Assembly (NCBI RefSeq): GCF_965198245.1
Contig: NZ_OZ240249.1
Coordinates: forward strand, 806,001-870,000
Direction: 5' to 3'
Source: Poriferisodalis sp965198245
Lineage (GTDB): Bacteria; Actinomycetota; Acidimicrobiia; Acidimicrobiales; Poriferisodalaceae
Length of the DNA stretch: 64,000 bases
Shown here: positions 24,774 to 32,640 of the stretch, in pieces
Numbering within the stretch: the first letter of the stretch is position 1
How the letters are laid out: each line of letters opens with the position of its first letter
Notes under the pieces: model-generated
Told to the model about the DNA's origin: nothing
What the model saw: only the letters and a program-made list of their open reading frames with translations
Database searches by the model: none
Translations under genes and position numbers: made by a program

Positions 24774-25484
24774 TCACCCTCCCGTCGCTCCGCGCGGCTC
24801 ACTGGCGGGGTACACCTTGATGGAGATGAACCGTACCGGCAACTCCACGAGCTCGACCGGGCCGTGGGCCACCTCGCCGTGGATCTGCATGGTGTCGCCT
24901 CTGTTCAGGAGGTAGGCCTTGCCGCCGTAGCCGTAGTAGAGCGACCCCTCCAGGACGTGGAGAAACTCCACGCCGGGATGCTGGTAGAGCGGGAAGACAC
25001 CACCCGGCTCGGCGATGGTGGTGATCATCGGCTCGATGATCCGGTTGGGTCCGCGCAGGCTGCCGAGGTCTTGATACAGCCGATCTGGTCCGCCCCGGTC
25101 ATGGTGGATCTCATGGCCTTCGCCCGCCCGGACGATGACCAGGTCGTGCTCCTCGTCGAGGCCCCGGAACAACGCGGTCACCGGCACCTTGGCGGTCGCC
25201 GCCAGGCGCGCGACCGTCGACAGGCTGGGCGCGCTCTGGCCGTGCTCGATCTTGGAAAGCATCCCCAGCGAGATGCCGGCGTCAGTGGCGAAGGCCGACA
25301 TCGTCATGTTCAACGCCTGGCGCAGTTCGCGGACGCGGCTGCCGACCACGCGGCAGAGCTCGGCAGTGGTGAGGGGCGAATCGATGGCCGCCTCCGCGAG
25401 ATCCAGCGAGTCGGGATCGCCGAGGACAGGAATCCCCTCGGGGCTCTCCAGCGGGTCCGGGATCGTTGCCCCGCCACTCGTCAT
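24774..25484 (-). CDS. XRE-family transcriptional regulator with C-terminal cupin
   Basis: This 236-residue protein has a helix-turn-helix near residues 48-105 (RVRELRQALNMTMSAFATDAGI then SLGMLSKIEHGQSAPS) and a cupin sensor near 160-225 with HPGVEFLHVLEGSLYYG. Such HTH-cupin proteins usually sense small metabolites and often control amine or amino-acid catabolism. It is encoded upstream of two small membrane protein genes and points toward the amt-tdm-tmm group, so it is the best candidate for local control of TMA genes. Confidence 0.85.
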   Translation of the reverse strand: MTSGGATIPDPLESPEGIPVLGDPDSLDLAEAAIDSPLTTAELCRVVGSRVRELRQALNMTMSAFATDAGISLGMLSKIEHGQSAPSLSTVARLAATAKVPVTALFRGLDEEHDLVIVRAGEGHEIHHDRGGPDRLYQDLGSLRGPNRIIEPMITTIAEPGGVFPLYQHPGVEFLHVLEGSLYYGYGGKAYLLNRGDTMQIHGEVAHGPVELVELPVRFISIKVYPASEPRGATGG

Positions 25485-25564
25485 CGCCCCGATAGTGCCA
25501 GATAGCGGCTGTGAACCGTAACGGGCCGACCCAATGTGCTGTGGCCGGCTGAACGCGTTGGGGC

Positions 25565-26545
25565 TCAGATTCCGGCTGCTATGGCGAAGGTGCGCAGCTC
25601 GCGCTCGACGTCGCCCATCGGCTGGAACGAGACCTCAGTGATGCCAGCGGCGGCGAGCCGATCCATACGCTCGGGCACCTCGGCGGCATGGCACACGAAC
25701 GGGGCAATGCGCAGCGACTCAGGCGTGAGGACCTGGCGATCGATGGCGTTCAACTGGGTGAGGTGACCTTCGTGGAGCGACAGGTGAATGGTCGCGGGGT
25801 CCATGTCCCCAGTGATCTCGGCGAAGCGCTCAGCATTCGGCAACGTGCCGAGCCGGGCGTCGCGTTGCTCCAGGAAAGCGTGGTACGCCACGCTGACACC
25901 TGGACCGGCGGTGTCCATCACGCGAGGGGACTCGATCGATTCGTCGTCGTCCATGATCGTGCCGAAGCCGAGCAGGATGACGTCGTCGATCCCGTTGTAG
26001 TCGGCATCAGGACGGGGTCGTGAGGTGAACACGCCGGCGCCCATCTCGGCGGCTGCGGCGAGCCCTCGGGGGCCGTTCACGCCCAGGATCCACGGCACCT
26101 CGATGGGTCGCTCAACCGCTTGGCCAGGCCAGTGCAGCATCCGCGCCGCCCTGCCGTCGACCTCGACGATCTCGCCCCGAAGCAGTGCTTGCACGTCGGT
26201 GACCATGCCCCCGAAGTCGACCCAGCGCAACGGCTTTTGACCCATGGCCCGGCGGCCCGTGAAGCCGGTGCCGGCGCCGACGATCACCCGGTCGGCACCG
26301 ACTAGGCCAACCAGCGTTGCGATAGCCGAGGCGGTAGTGAGGCGATGGCGCAGCGACGGGATGAGCACGCCCGGTCCGAGACGGATGCGCTCGGTGCGAA
26401 TCGCCGCGAGTGCGAGTGTCATCCAGACGTCGAGCTGCAGCGCAGGGGTGTCGTAGACCCACGCGGTCTCGTAACCCAACTCCTCGGCCAGCACGATGTG
26501 GTCGGGTGTCTCGGGAACGGGCGGAAACGCAGCGGAGATCTTCAT
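25565..26545 (-). CDS. LLM-class F420-dependent oxidoreductase
   Basis: This 326-residue luciferase-like TIM barrel has the family start MKISAAFPPVPETPDHIVLAEELGY, then IRLGPGVLIPSLRHR and GTGFTGRRAMGQ. In actinomycetes such proteins generally use coenzyme F420. ATG 26545 is chosen because the family begins at this Met. The opposite-strand PPOX-type F420 protein starts 68 bases away, so they share a divergent promoter region. The substrate cannot be predicted. Confidence 0.8.
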   Translation of the reverse strand: MKISAAFPPVPETPDHIVLAEELGYETAWVYDTPALQLDVWMTLALAAIRTERIRLGPGVLIPSLRHRLTTASAIATLVGLVGADRVIVGAGTGFTGRRAMGQKPLRWVDFGGMVTDVQALLRGEIVEVDGRAARMLHWPGQAVERPIEVPWILGVNGPRGLAAAAEMGAGVFTSRPRPDADYNGIDDVILLGFGTIMDDDESIESPRVMDTAGPGVSVAYHAFLEQRDARLGTLPNAERFAEITGDMDPATIHLSLHEGHLTQLNAIDRQVLTPESLRIAPFVCHAAEVPERMDRLAAAGITEVSFQPMGDVERELRTFAIAAGI

Positions 26546-26613
26546 GGCGGCAGTCTTGCGGACCAAGCCGAGCTGCACTGAATTGACGATGCGGTGTGTG
26601 CGACGCTGTGCTC

Positions 26614-27021
26614 ATGGAGATCTCCAAGGCACTCGACTACGTGCGCAAGAACGACCGGGGAGTTCTGGCGACCAAGGCGCGCGACGGGACACCGCAGCTT
26701 TCGCCGGTGACGCTGGCGGTCGTCGACGACACGGTGGTCATGAGCACCCGAGACACGGCCTTCAAGACCAAGAACCTGCATCGCAACCCGCAGTCCTGGC
26801 TGTGCGTGTTTCCCGAGAAGTGGTTGGGCCGCTGGGTCCAGCTCGAGTGCCAAGCCGAGATCATCTCTGGCCCCGCAGCGCTCGACCCGCTCGTCGAGTA
26901 CTACCGCGCCCTGCGGGGCGAGCATCCCGACTGGGACGACTACCGCCGGGCCATGACCGAAGACCAACGCTGCCTGGTCCGTTTCCACATCACCAAGGCC
27001 GGCCCCGACAAGCACGGCTGA
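26614..27021 (+). CDS. PPOX-class F420-dependent flavoprotein
   Basis: This 135-residue split-barrel protein has NDRGVLATKARDGTPQLSPV at residues 13-32 and FKTKNLHRNPQSWLCVF after it, typical of the pyridoxamine-oxidase-like F420-binding family. It is divergently paired with the LLM enzyme. Its role could be F420-linked reduction of a small molecule; substrate unknown. Confidence 0.8.
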   Translation: MEISKALDYVRKNDRGVLATKARDGTPQLSPVTLAVVDDTVVMSTRDTAFKTKNLHRNPQSWLCVFPEKWLGRWVQLECQAEIISGPAALDPLVEYYRALRGEHPDWDDYRRAMTEDQRCLVRFHITKAGPDKHG

Positions 27022-27085
27022 GCTGGCCCGGCTCATCTGGCGAGGCTGGCCTCCTGCCGGGGCGGCGTATCGGTTCTGGCGGGGC

Positions 27086-27997
27086 TCAGTACCAGTCGTA
27101 GGCGGCGCGGGGGCGCTGCGCCCAACCGGCTCGGCCGATCTGGTGCATCTTGTCGCCGAGGCTCGACATCTGGTCGGCATACAGATCGGTACCGAGGTCG
27201 TGCCACGAGCCGTGTCCGGCAAACAGCCACTCGACACGGAGCTTCGAGAGCAGCTCCATCGAACGTGCGAGTTCATCCCATGAGTGGAAGGTCTGTTCGG
27301 GAAAGACGTCGAGCTCGTGTCGCCGGTGGTTCCAATGCAGCGTGTCGCCGGTGAACAGCCACCGGTCGTCGACGTGGAAGACGACCGAGCCCTCGGTGTG
27401 GCCCGGCACCGGGATGACGATGGTCCCCGAACAGATCGCTGCGGGTTCGTTTCCGTCGAGGATCACGGTGGCGTAGGGAGCAGCATCTGCGTCGGCCGCA
27501 TGAATCCACACCTCCGCGCCATAGCGCTCGGCCCACCGGTCGGCGTCAGCGACATCGTCGCGATGACTGAGCAGCACGTGCCGGATGCCGCCGAGGTCGT
27601 CCACTCGTTCGGCCAAGCCGCGCAGGTACCGAGGCGAGTCGACCATGAGATTTCCGTCGGGCCGTTCAACGAGGTACGAGTGCGCCCCGAATGAGGATCG
27701 AGCGTTGTGCCCGAGCGCCAACACACCGGATGTCAGCTCGTAAGGGAATGGCGGGCTGGGCGGCCGGCGAATCTCGAGGTTGCCGATCGACTGGGTCGGG
27801 CAGGCCTCGGCCGCCCGCCACAACGCGGCAGTCTCGGCTGGGCTCTCCGGTTGGCGCGCCAGGTACGAGAGCCCGCTGTCGTCCATCTCGATGAGACCGG
27901 GAGCCCAGTGCCGGGCGACATCGCACCGGATGCAGCGCGTGTCGACGAACCATGGCCCGTCGACGTTGTCAGTGTGAGCCATATCGGCACGTGCCAT
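27086..27997 (-). CDS. Ferredoxin-domain/metallo-beta-lactamase-fold fusion
   Basis: This 303-residue protein has an N-terminal ferredoxin-like region with Cys pairs (CIRCDVARH near residues 22-30 and EACPTQSIG near 65), followed by a metallo-beta-lactamase fold. The usual HxHxDH is changed to SHRDDVADADRW, but GHTEGS, GDTLHW and GHGSWHD remain. The missing histidines suggest altered metal binding or a non-hydrolytic role. ATG 27997 is preferred because AGGGGG is correctly spaced; GTG 28006 is too close to it. Confidence 0.75.
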   Translation of the reverse strand: MARADMAHTDNVDGPWFVDTRCIRCDVARHWAPGLIEMDDSGLSYLARQPESPAETAALWRAAEACPTQSIGNLEIRRPPSPPFPYELTSGVLALGHNARSSFGAHSYLVERPDGNLMVDSPRYLRGLAERVDDLGGIRHVLLSHRDDVADADRWAERYGAEVWIHAADADAAPYATVILDGNEPAAICSGTIVIPVPGHTEGSVVFHVDDRWLFTGDTLHWNHRRHELDVFPEQTFHSWDELARSMELLSKLRVEWLFAGHGSWHDLGTDLYADQMSSLGDKMHQIGRAGWAQRPRAAYDWY

Positions 27998-28082
27998 CGC
28001 CTGCACCCCCTAGTGGCTCTCGCTCGAATGCTAAGTCCGTCCCGCCGCTACGCACGCATTTCTACGGTTGGCGAGCGGAGCG

Positions 28083-28541
28083 TCAGGCCGCGCTCACCTG
28101 CCACTGGACGAGGGTGAAGGGCGGGCTGCCGTCGTCGTGGTCTTCGAAGACGGCCTCCACGTCGCTGCCGATGACGATGTCGGCCATCGGTTCGCCGAGG
28201 AGATTGCCGAGCATGCGCAGGTTATCGGCCTGGGGGAGTTCGACGAGCACCACGATGTAGGGGCCGTGGTCAGCGAGCGCCGGATGCACCGGGTGATAGA
28301 CGCGCTCCCACGAGTAAATGCGGGCGGTGGGCTCGACGGGCACCCATTCGACGTCGAGTGACTGGCAGGCGTGGCACATCCACTCGGGACCCCACTGGTG
28401 AGTGCCGCAATCGGTGCAGCGCTGGACCCGCAGCTCGTGTTCGCGGGTGCCCTCCCAGTACGGAAGGTCGAGGCCGTCGCGCATGGGTGCTGGCTGCGTC
28501 AGTCCCTTCGGCAGGTACGCGGAACCGGAGAGGGCGCTCAT
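28083..28541 (-). CDS. DUF35 zinc-ribbon/OB-fold protein
   Basis: This 152-residue protein has a rubredoxin-like zinc ribbon, CTDCG and CHAC, at about residues 42-60, then an OB-fold with RIYSWERVYHPVHPAL. DUF35 proteins pair with thiolase-like enzymes and often bind acyl-CoA. Its ATG overlaps the stop of the thiolase-like gene upstream, so the two are surely co-translated. They most resemble the Ltp2-ChsH2 type of aldolase complex. Confidence 0.85.
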   Translation of the reverse strand: MSALSGSAYLPKGLTQPAPMRDGLDLPYWEGTREHELRVQRCTDCGTHQWGPEWMCHACQSLDVEWVPVEPTARIYSWERVYHPVHPALADHGPYIVVLVELPQADNLRMLGNLLGEPMADIVIGSDVEAVFEDHDDGSPPFTLVQWQVSAA

Positions 28542-29734
28542 CCGAGTGCCTCAGCCGTGCCGTAGATGGCGGTCGATGCAATCTCGACCATCGGGCCGGC
28601 GTTCGAGAGCGACACCTTTACATTGGGCACCTGATTGGTTGAGTCGCCGCGCACCTGGCGCACCGCTTCGATCTGCATCCCGAGACCGTGCATGTAGCAC
28701 TCGGCCAGATTGCCGCCGCTGGTGTTCAGCGGCAGCGAGCCGCCGTCGGCGCGCAGGTTCTCGAACGTCAAGACCTCGTTGGCGTTGTCGTAGGTGCACA
28801 GGCCGTGCTCGATGAGGCTCATCACCACGGCGCCGGTGAAGTTCTCGTAGCTCTGCACAACGTCTACATCTTCGGGGGTCACACCTGCCTGTTCGTACAG
28901 ATGCTGTGCCGCTAACTTGAAGCTCGAAGTTGCGTAATCGGTCGGGTTGTGGACCCACGCTCCGGAGCGATGCCCGCCGCTCTGCTGGGCTGCCAGCACC
29001 AGAACCGGAGTGTCACTGAGATCAGCGGCCCGCTCGGCCGAGGTGACGATCATCGCCGCACCGCCGTCGTTCTCCAGGCAGCAGTCGTACAGGCGGAACG
29101 GCTCGGTGATCCAGCGCGACGAGTCGTATGTCTCCGCGTCCAACGGCCGGCCGTACATCACCGCCCGGGGATTGTTCTGTGCGTGGTGGTAGGCAGCCAG
29201 CGCAACCGCCCTCATGGTCGACCGATCGATGTCGTGCTCGTACATCAACCGGGTGGTGCGCATGGCATAGACCTGAGCCGGGCTCATGACGCCAAAGGGG
29301 ATCGTGTAGGCGTACTCGCCGTTGATGGCCGGGCGCCGGCTGCCCTGGCCGAACCGTCCGTACTGCCCTTGGGCGAGCCCGCGGTAAGCGACAACCACGT
29401 TCGCTGAACCGGCGTGCACCGCGCTGGCGGCGTTCTGCACGACAGCGGCTGCGCCACCCCCGCCGCCGCCCCACTGCATGTTCGAATACCTCAGCTCGGA
29501 GAGGCCCAGCGCATTTGCCAGCCGGGCCGGTGTGTTGCGGTCGTTGCTGTAAGAGCAGAAGCCGTCGATCTCTCGGGGGTTGATGCCAGCGTCCTCGCAA
29601 GCGGCAAGGATGGCCTTCAGCACCAGCACAAATTCGGGATCGGGCGATTGGCCCCTCTTGTAATAGGTGGTCTCGCCCACGCCTGCGATGGCGGTGCGGC
29701 CTCGAAGGCCGTGTTCCAGACCCGATGCGCTCAC
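28538..29734 (-). CDS. Thiolase-like enzyme, possible retro-aldolase (Ltp2 type)
   Basis: This 398-residue thiolase-superfamily protein has the start region GRTAIAGVGETTYYKRG and the C-terminal NTSGGNLAECYMHG. The usual nucleophilic Cys in the N-terminal loop is absent; the region reads MQWGGGGGGAAAV. That loss is known in SCP-x/Ltp2-type enzymes that cleave acyl-CoA by a retro-aldol reaction with a DUF35 partner, which is encoded next to it. GTG 29734 is used; TTG 29752 is the longer option. The substrate may be a sterol or other branched side chain, but this is inference. Confidence 0.75.
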   Translation of the reverse strand: MSASGLEHGLRGRTAIAGVGETTYYKRGQSPDPEFVLVLKAILAACEDAGINPREIDGFCSYSNDRNTPARLANALGLSELRYSNMQWGGGGGGAAAVVQNAASAVHAGSANVVVAYRGLAQGQYGRFGQGSRRPAINGEYAYTIPFGVMSPAQVYAMRTTRLMYEHDIDRSTMRAVALAAYHHAQNNPRAVMYGRPLDAETYDSSRWITEPFRLYDCCLENDGGAAMIVTSAERAADLSDTPVLVLAAQQSGGHRSGAWVHNPTDYATSSFKLAAQHLYEQAGVTPEDVDVVQSYENFTGAVVMSLIEHGLCTYDNANEVLTFENLRADGGSLPLNTSGGNLAECYMHGLGMQIEAVRQVRGDSTNQVPNVKVSLSNAGPMVEIASTAIYGTAEALG

Positions 29735-29852
29735 GGCGCAAACCGTAGCCAAGCGGCGCCGGGCGCCGCCCGAGCCCGGCGCACCTGGGGTGACGGCGCT
29801 GCGTCAGCCGAACCGGTGGTTGTCGCGGCTCGATGGGCTAGAAACAGGGCCG

Positions 29853-30140
29853 ATGTCCGACGACCAGCTCGAGGCCTACCGCCGCAGCATCGACGACGTC
29901 GACGCCGCGCTGGTGCGCTTGCTCGCGGAACGCTTCCGCATCACCCAGGAAATCGGCGTCTACAAGGCCGCGCACGGCATGCCGGCTGCCGACCCGTTTC
30001 GTGAGGAACAGCACATCGGCAGACTGCGCGCGCTCGCCGCTGAGGCGGGCCTCGATCCCGAGTTCAGCGAGAAGTTCCTGCGATTCGTGATGGACGAGGT
30101 CATCCGTCACCACGAACACATCGCCGAGTCGAACTCCTAG
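29853..30140 (+). CDS. Chorismate mutase, type II (AroQ class)
   Basis: This 95-residue all-helical protein has RRSIDDVDAALVRLLAERF then RITQEIGVYKAAHGMP, which contain the conserved Arg and Lys of AroQ-type active sites. The length fits a free-standing chorismate mutase (about 90 residues). It would turn chorismate to prephenate for Phe and Tyr synthesis. It is transcribed away from the thiolase group and shares no operon with it. Confidence 0.85.
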   Translation: MSDDQLEAYRRSIDDVDAALVRLLAERFRITQEIGVYKAAHGMPAADPFREEQHIGRLRALAAEAGLDPEFSEKFLRFVMDEVIRHHEHIAESNS

Positions 30141-30181
30141 CTGGGATCCCGGGGATCTGAGCGGAGCGAGTTGCGGCGAGT

Positions 30182-30781
30182 TCAGCGCGAGGCGACGACG
30201 GTGACGCCGGCGTCGGCGAGCTGGGCACGGGCTGCGGTCTCAGTCTCGGGAGCCACCGACGCAGCGAGATCCTCAAGCACCGTGACCGCGTAGCCGTTGG
30301 CAGCCGCATCGACGGCGGTGGCGCGTACGCAGTGGTCAAATGCGAGCCCGACGACGTCCACGTCGGTCACCTCCGCGGCGGCCAACACCTCATCCAGTGT
30401 CCGGCCGTCGTCGTCGATTCCTTCGAAGCCGGAATATGCCGCAGCCCCCATGCCCTTGCGCACACCTGCGTCGATCCGGTCAACGACGGGGTCGAGGGCG
30501 GGATGCAACTCGGCCTCAGCGGTTCCCGCCACGCCGTGCGGCGGCCACGTATCGACGAAATCGGGTTCGTCGCTGAAGTGATCGCCGGGATCGATGTGCC
30601 AGTCCTGGGTAGTGACCACCAGGTCGTAGCCGTGCTCCCCAGCCAACAGGTCCGCCACTCGCGAGGCCACTGCATTACCACCGTCAACCGGCAAGGCGCC
30701 GCCTTCACAGAAGGTGGGCTGCACGTCCACGACGAGCAGGGCCGCACGGGGCCGCTCGCGCCGGTTCGGGTTCTCAGCCAT
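30182..30781 (-). CDS. pncA: Nicotinamidase-like isochorismatase-family hydrolase
   Basis: This 199-residue protein has the catalytic triad of the family: Asp19 in VVDVQ, Lys in RKGMG and Cys in AFDHCVRATAVDA. The metal motif QDWHIDPGDH is that of nicotinamidases rather than of isochorismatases. The product would be nicotinate for NAD recycling. ATG 30781 follows GGGAGAGCAGAC. The pncA symbol rests on family motifs, not on genomic context. Confidence 0.8.
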   Translation of the reverse strand: MAENPNRRERPRAALLVVDVQPTFCEGGALPVDGGNAVASRVADLLAGEHGYDLVVTTQDWHIDPGDHFSDEPDFVDTWPPHGVAGTAEAELHPALDPVVDRIDAGVRKGMGAAAYSGFEGIDDDGRTLDEVLAAAEVTDVDVVGLAFDHCVRATAVDAAANGYAVTVLEDLAASVAPETETAARAQLADAGVTVVASR

Positions 30782-30877
30782 GTCTGCTCTCCCGCGCCGA
30801 GATTCGTGCCGCCGGGCGCGGCTCCCGCGGCGCTCTGAGGTCAAATCTACCGCTGGCCCGCACGGGCCCTGGCAGCG

Positions 30878-32038
30878 CTAGACGCCAAGCAGGAACGAGG
30901 CGTTGCCGGCCCAGAACGGCGCTGTGACGCCCTCGCCGAGGCCGGCAGCGGTGAACGACGCCTGGAACTCCGAAATGGGGTCGCGGCCGCCTTCGGGGTG
31001 CGGCCAGTCGGACGAGAACAGGAACAGCTCGGGCCCGCAGTTCGATACCAGCCAGCCCACATCCTCGAAGTGCCACGGGGTGAATCTCACTTGCCGCCGG
31101 ATGTAGTCCGACGGCGCGATGGTCAGCTTGGCCAACTCGGGCTCGTGCCGCCCGAACGCCAAGATGGCGTTGTCGAGCGAACGCAGCAGGTTCGGCACCC
31201 AGCCCGCACCCAGCTCGATGAGACCGCACCGCAACTCGGGGAATTGCTCGAAGATGCCGTCCATCACCATGCACGACAGCAGGTTCTCGGCATCGTGGAA
31301 GAGGTTCAGGAAGTCCTTCGAGCGCAGGTTCTCACCGCCGCCGACGAAGTCCTTGCCGGGGTTCCGGCCGTTGTTGTGGTACGTCTTCGGCAGCTGGTTG
31401 CCGCCGTTGGGCCCCAAGTGCATGAGCACGGGCACGCTTGCCTCGCACAGCATCGCCCACAGGGGATCGAAGTCGGGATGCGTCGGGCTCAGCTCTGTTG
31501 GCACGCCGTGTGGGATCCACGCAGCCCGGCACCCGGCCTCGATGGCCTCACGGGCGCACTCGATGGTCCGTTGCGGGTCCTCCAGCGGTACAAACGCCAC
31601 GCCGAGCAATCGAGGGTCGACCGAGCAGAAGTCAGCGATGCCGCGGTTGTGCGCTGATGCGCCGCCGTAGATCAGGTCGAGGTCCTTGCGGCCGTGGAAC
31701 TGGGTGTGCGCGAAGGTCGTGAACACGAGCTGGCTGGCGAAGCCGAGCTGGTCGAGCGCTCCCACCCGCTCGTTGGCATCCATCGAGCCATAGGCGTAGT
31801 AGCCCTTCGGCCCGTTCACTACGTCGGCAGCCAGCTTCGCTGTCTCGTCGGGATCGTTGCGACGCTCCCAGCATTTCTCCACAAGCTCGAACGTCGCCGC
31901 ATCGCCCCCGCCGGCCAGACTGAGGTTCCGGAGCTTGCTGGCAACGGAGCTGTCGGCGTAGCTGGCCAGCCAGTCCACTGGCTCCATCAGATGGCTGTCA
32001 GTGTCGTGAATGAGCCGCTCACCTGCGTACGTCGTCAT
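30878..32038 (-). CDS. Amidohydrolase 2 family metal-dependent hydrolase/decarboxylase
   Basis: This 386-residue TIM-barrel protein starts HDTDSHLMEPVDW, where the family metal ligands lie, and has PVLMHLGPNGG and FSSDWPHPEGG further on, as in ACMSD-like enzymes. In high-GC actinomycetes this family is very large, and most members are uncharacterised. Its ATG overlaps the stop of the GIY-YIG-like gene upstream. Confidence 0.8.
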   Translation of the reverse strand: MTTYAGERLIHDTDSHLMEPVDWLASYADSSVASKLRNLSLAGGGDAATFELVEKCWERRNDPDETAKLAADVVNGPKGYYAYGSMDANERVGALDQLGFASQLVFTTFAHTQFHGRKDLDLIYGGASAHNRGIADFCSVDPRLLGVAFVPLEDPQRTIECAREAIEAGCRAAWIPHGVPTELSPTHPDFDPLWAMLCEASVPVLMHLGPNGGNQLPKTYHNNGRNPGKDFVGGGENLRSKDFLNLFHDAENLLSCMVMDGIFEQFPELRCGLIELGAGWVPNLLRSLDNAILAFGRHEPELAKLTIAPSDYIRRQVRFTPWHFEDVGWLVSNCGPELFLFSSDWPHPEGGRDPISEFQASFTAAGLGEGVTAPFWAGNASFLLGV

Positions 32039-32580
32039 GGTCTCCCCTCGTGGTCCCTTGGTGACGTGGCCTGCGATCTGCGGAACAGTGTTGCATCTTC
32101 GAGCATGCCAACGACCGGCGAATCACCGTCACCGCTGAGCTCGTCCTTCGCTGCCGCTACTGCTGCGATGACTGTCGCGTCATCGATGCCTGTTGGCCCC
32201 GAGGATGCGACCTCATCAGGCCAAGCTTCGACGGGTTCAAGATTGACGGGTCCTCGGACGTTGAGAGGCTTCGTCAGCTTGGCGATCTCTTCACGTTCGA
32301 GTTCGTAGGCCTCGCCTTCGGTTAAGTCAGTTGCGAGGGTGGCGAGGTCGTACGTGACACCGTCTGCGACGAGCTCACTGATCCGTGCTGATCCGCCTGT
32401 GAGACGCGTGTCGCCCGAGACGTGCTCAGCCTCACGAGCACGAGCGGACCGCTGAGTAATGCCCACGTATTGCTGGCCGTTCTCGAAATCGAATCGGTAG
32501 ACGGTCCAGCGGCGACCGGGCGGTTGAGGAGTGTCGCTTCGTCGCTCCAGCGCCCGGTAGTCGATTTCGCGCGCCAGCAT
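32035..32580 (-). CDS. GIY-YIG-like domain protein
   Basis: In this 181-residue protein, residues about 24-60 read RWTVYRFDFENGQQYVGIT then QRSARAREAEH, which fits the first strands of the GIY-YIG nuclease fold, with VYR and YVG taking the place of GIY and YIG. The remainder is acidic and helical. It is coupled by ATGA to the amidohydrolase gene, an unexpected partner. Nuclease activity is uncertain because the catalytic Glu region is not clear. Confidence 0.55.
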   Translation of the reverse strand: MLAREIDYRALERRSDTPQPPGRRWTVYRFDFENGQQYVGITQRSARAREAEHVSGDTRLTGGSARISELVADGVTYDLATLATDLTEGEAYELEREEIAKLTKPLNVRGPVNLEPVEAWPDEVASSGPTGIDDATVIAAVAAAKDELSGDGDSPVVGMLEDATLFRRSQATSPRDHEGRP

Positions 32581-32640
32581 CTGCCAGGGAGTACCCCTCA
32601 GCCATTCGGTCTTCGAATCTGAAGCGATGCTTGAGCTTGG

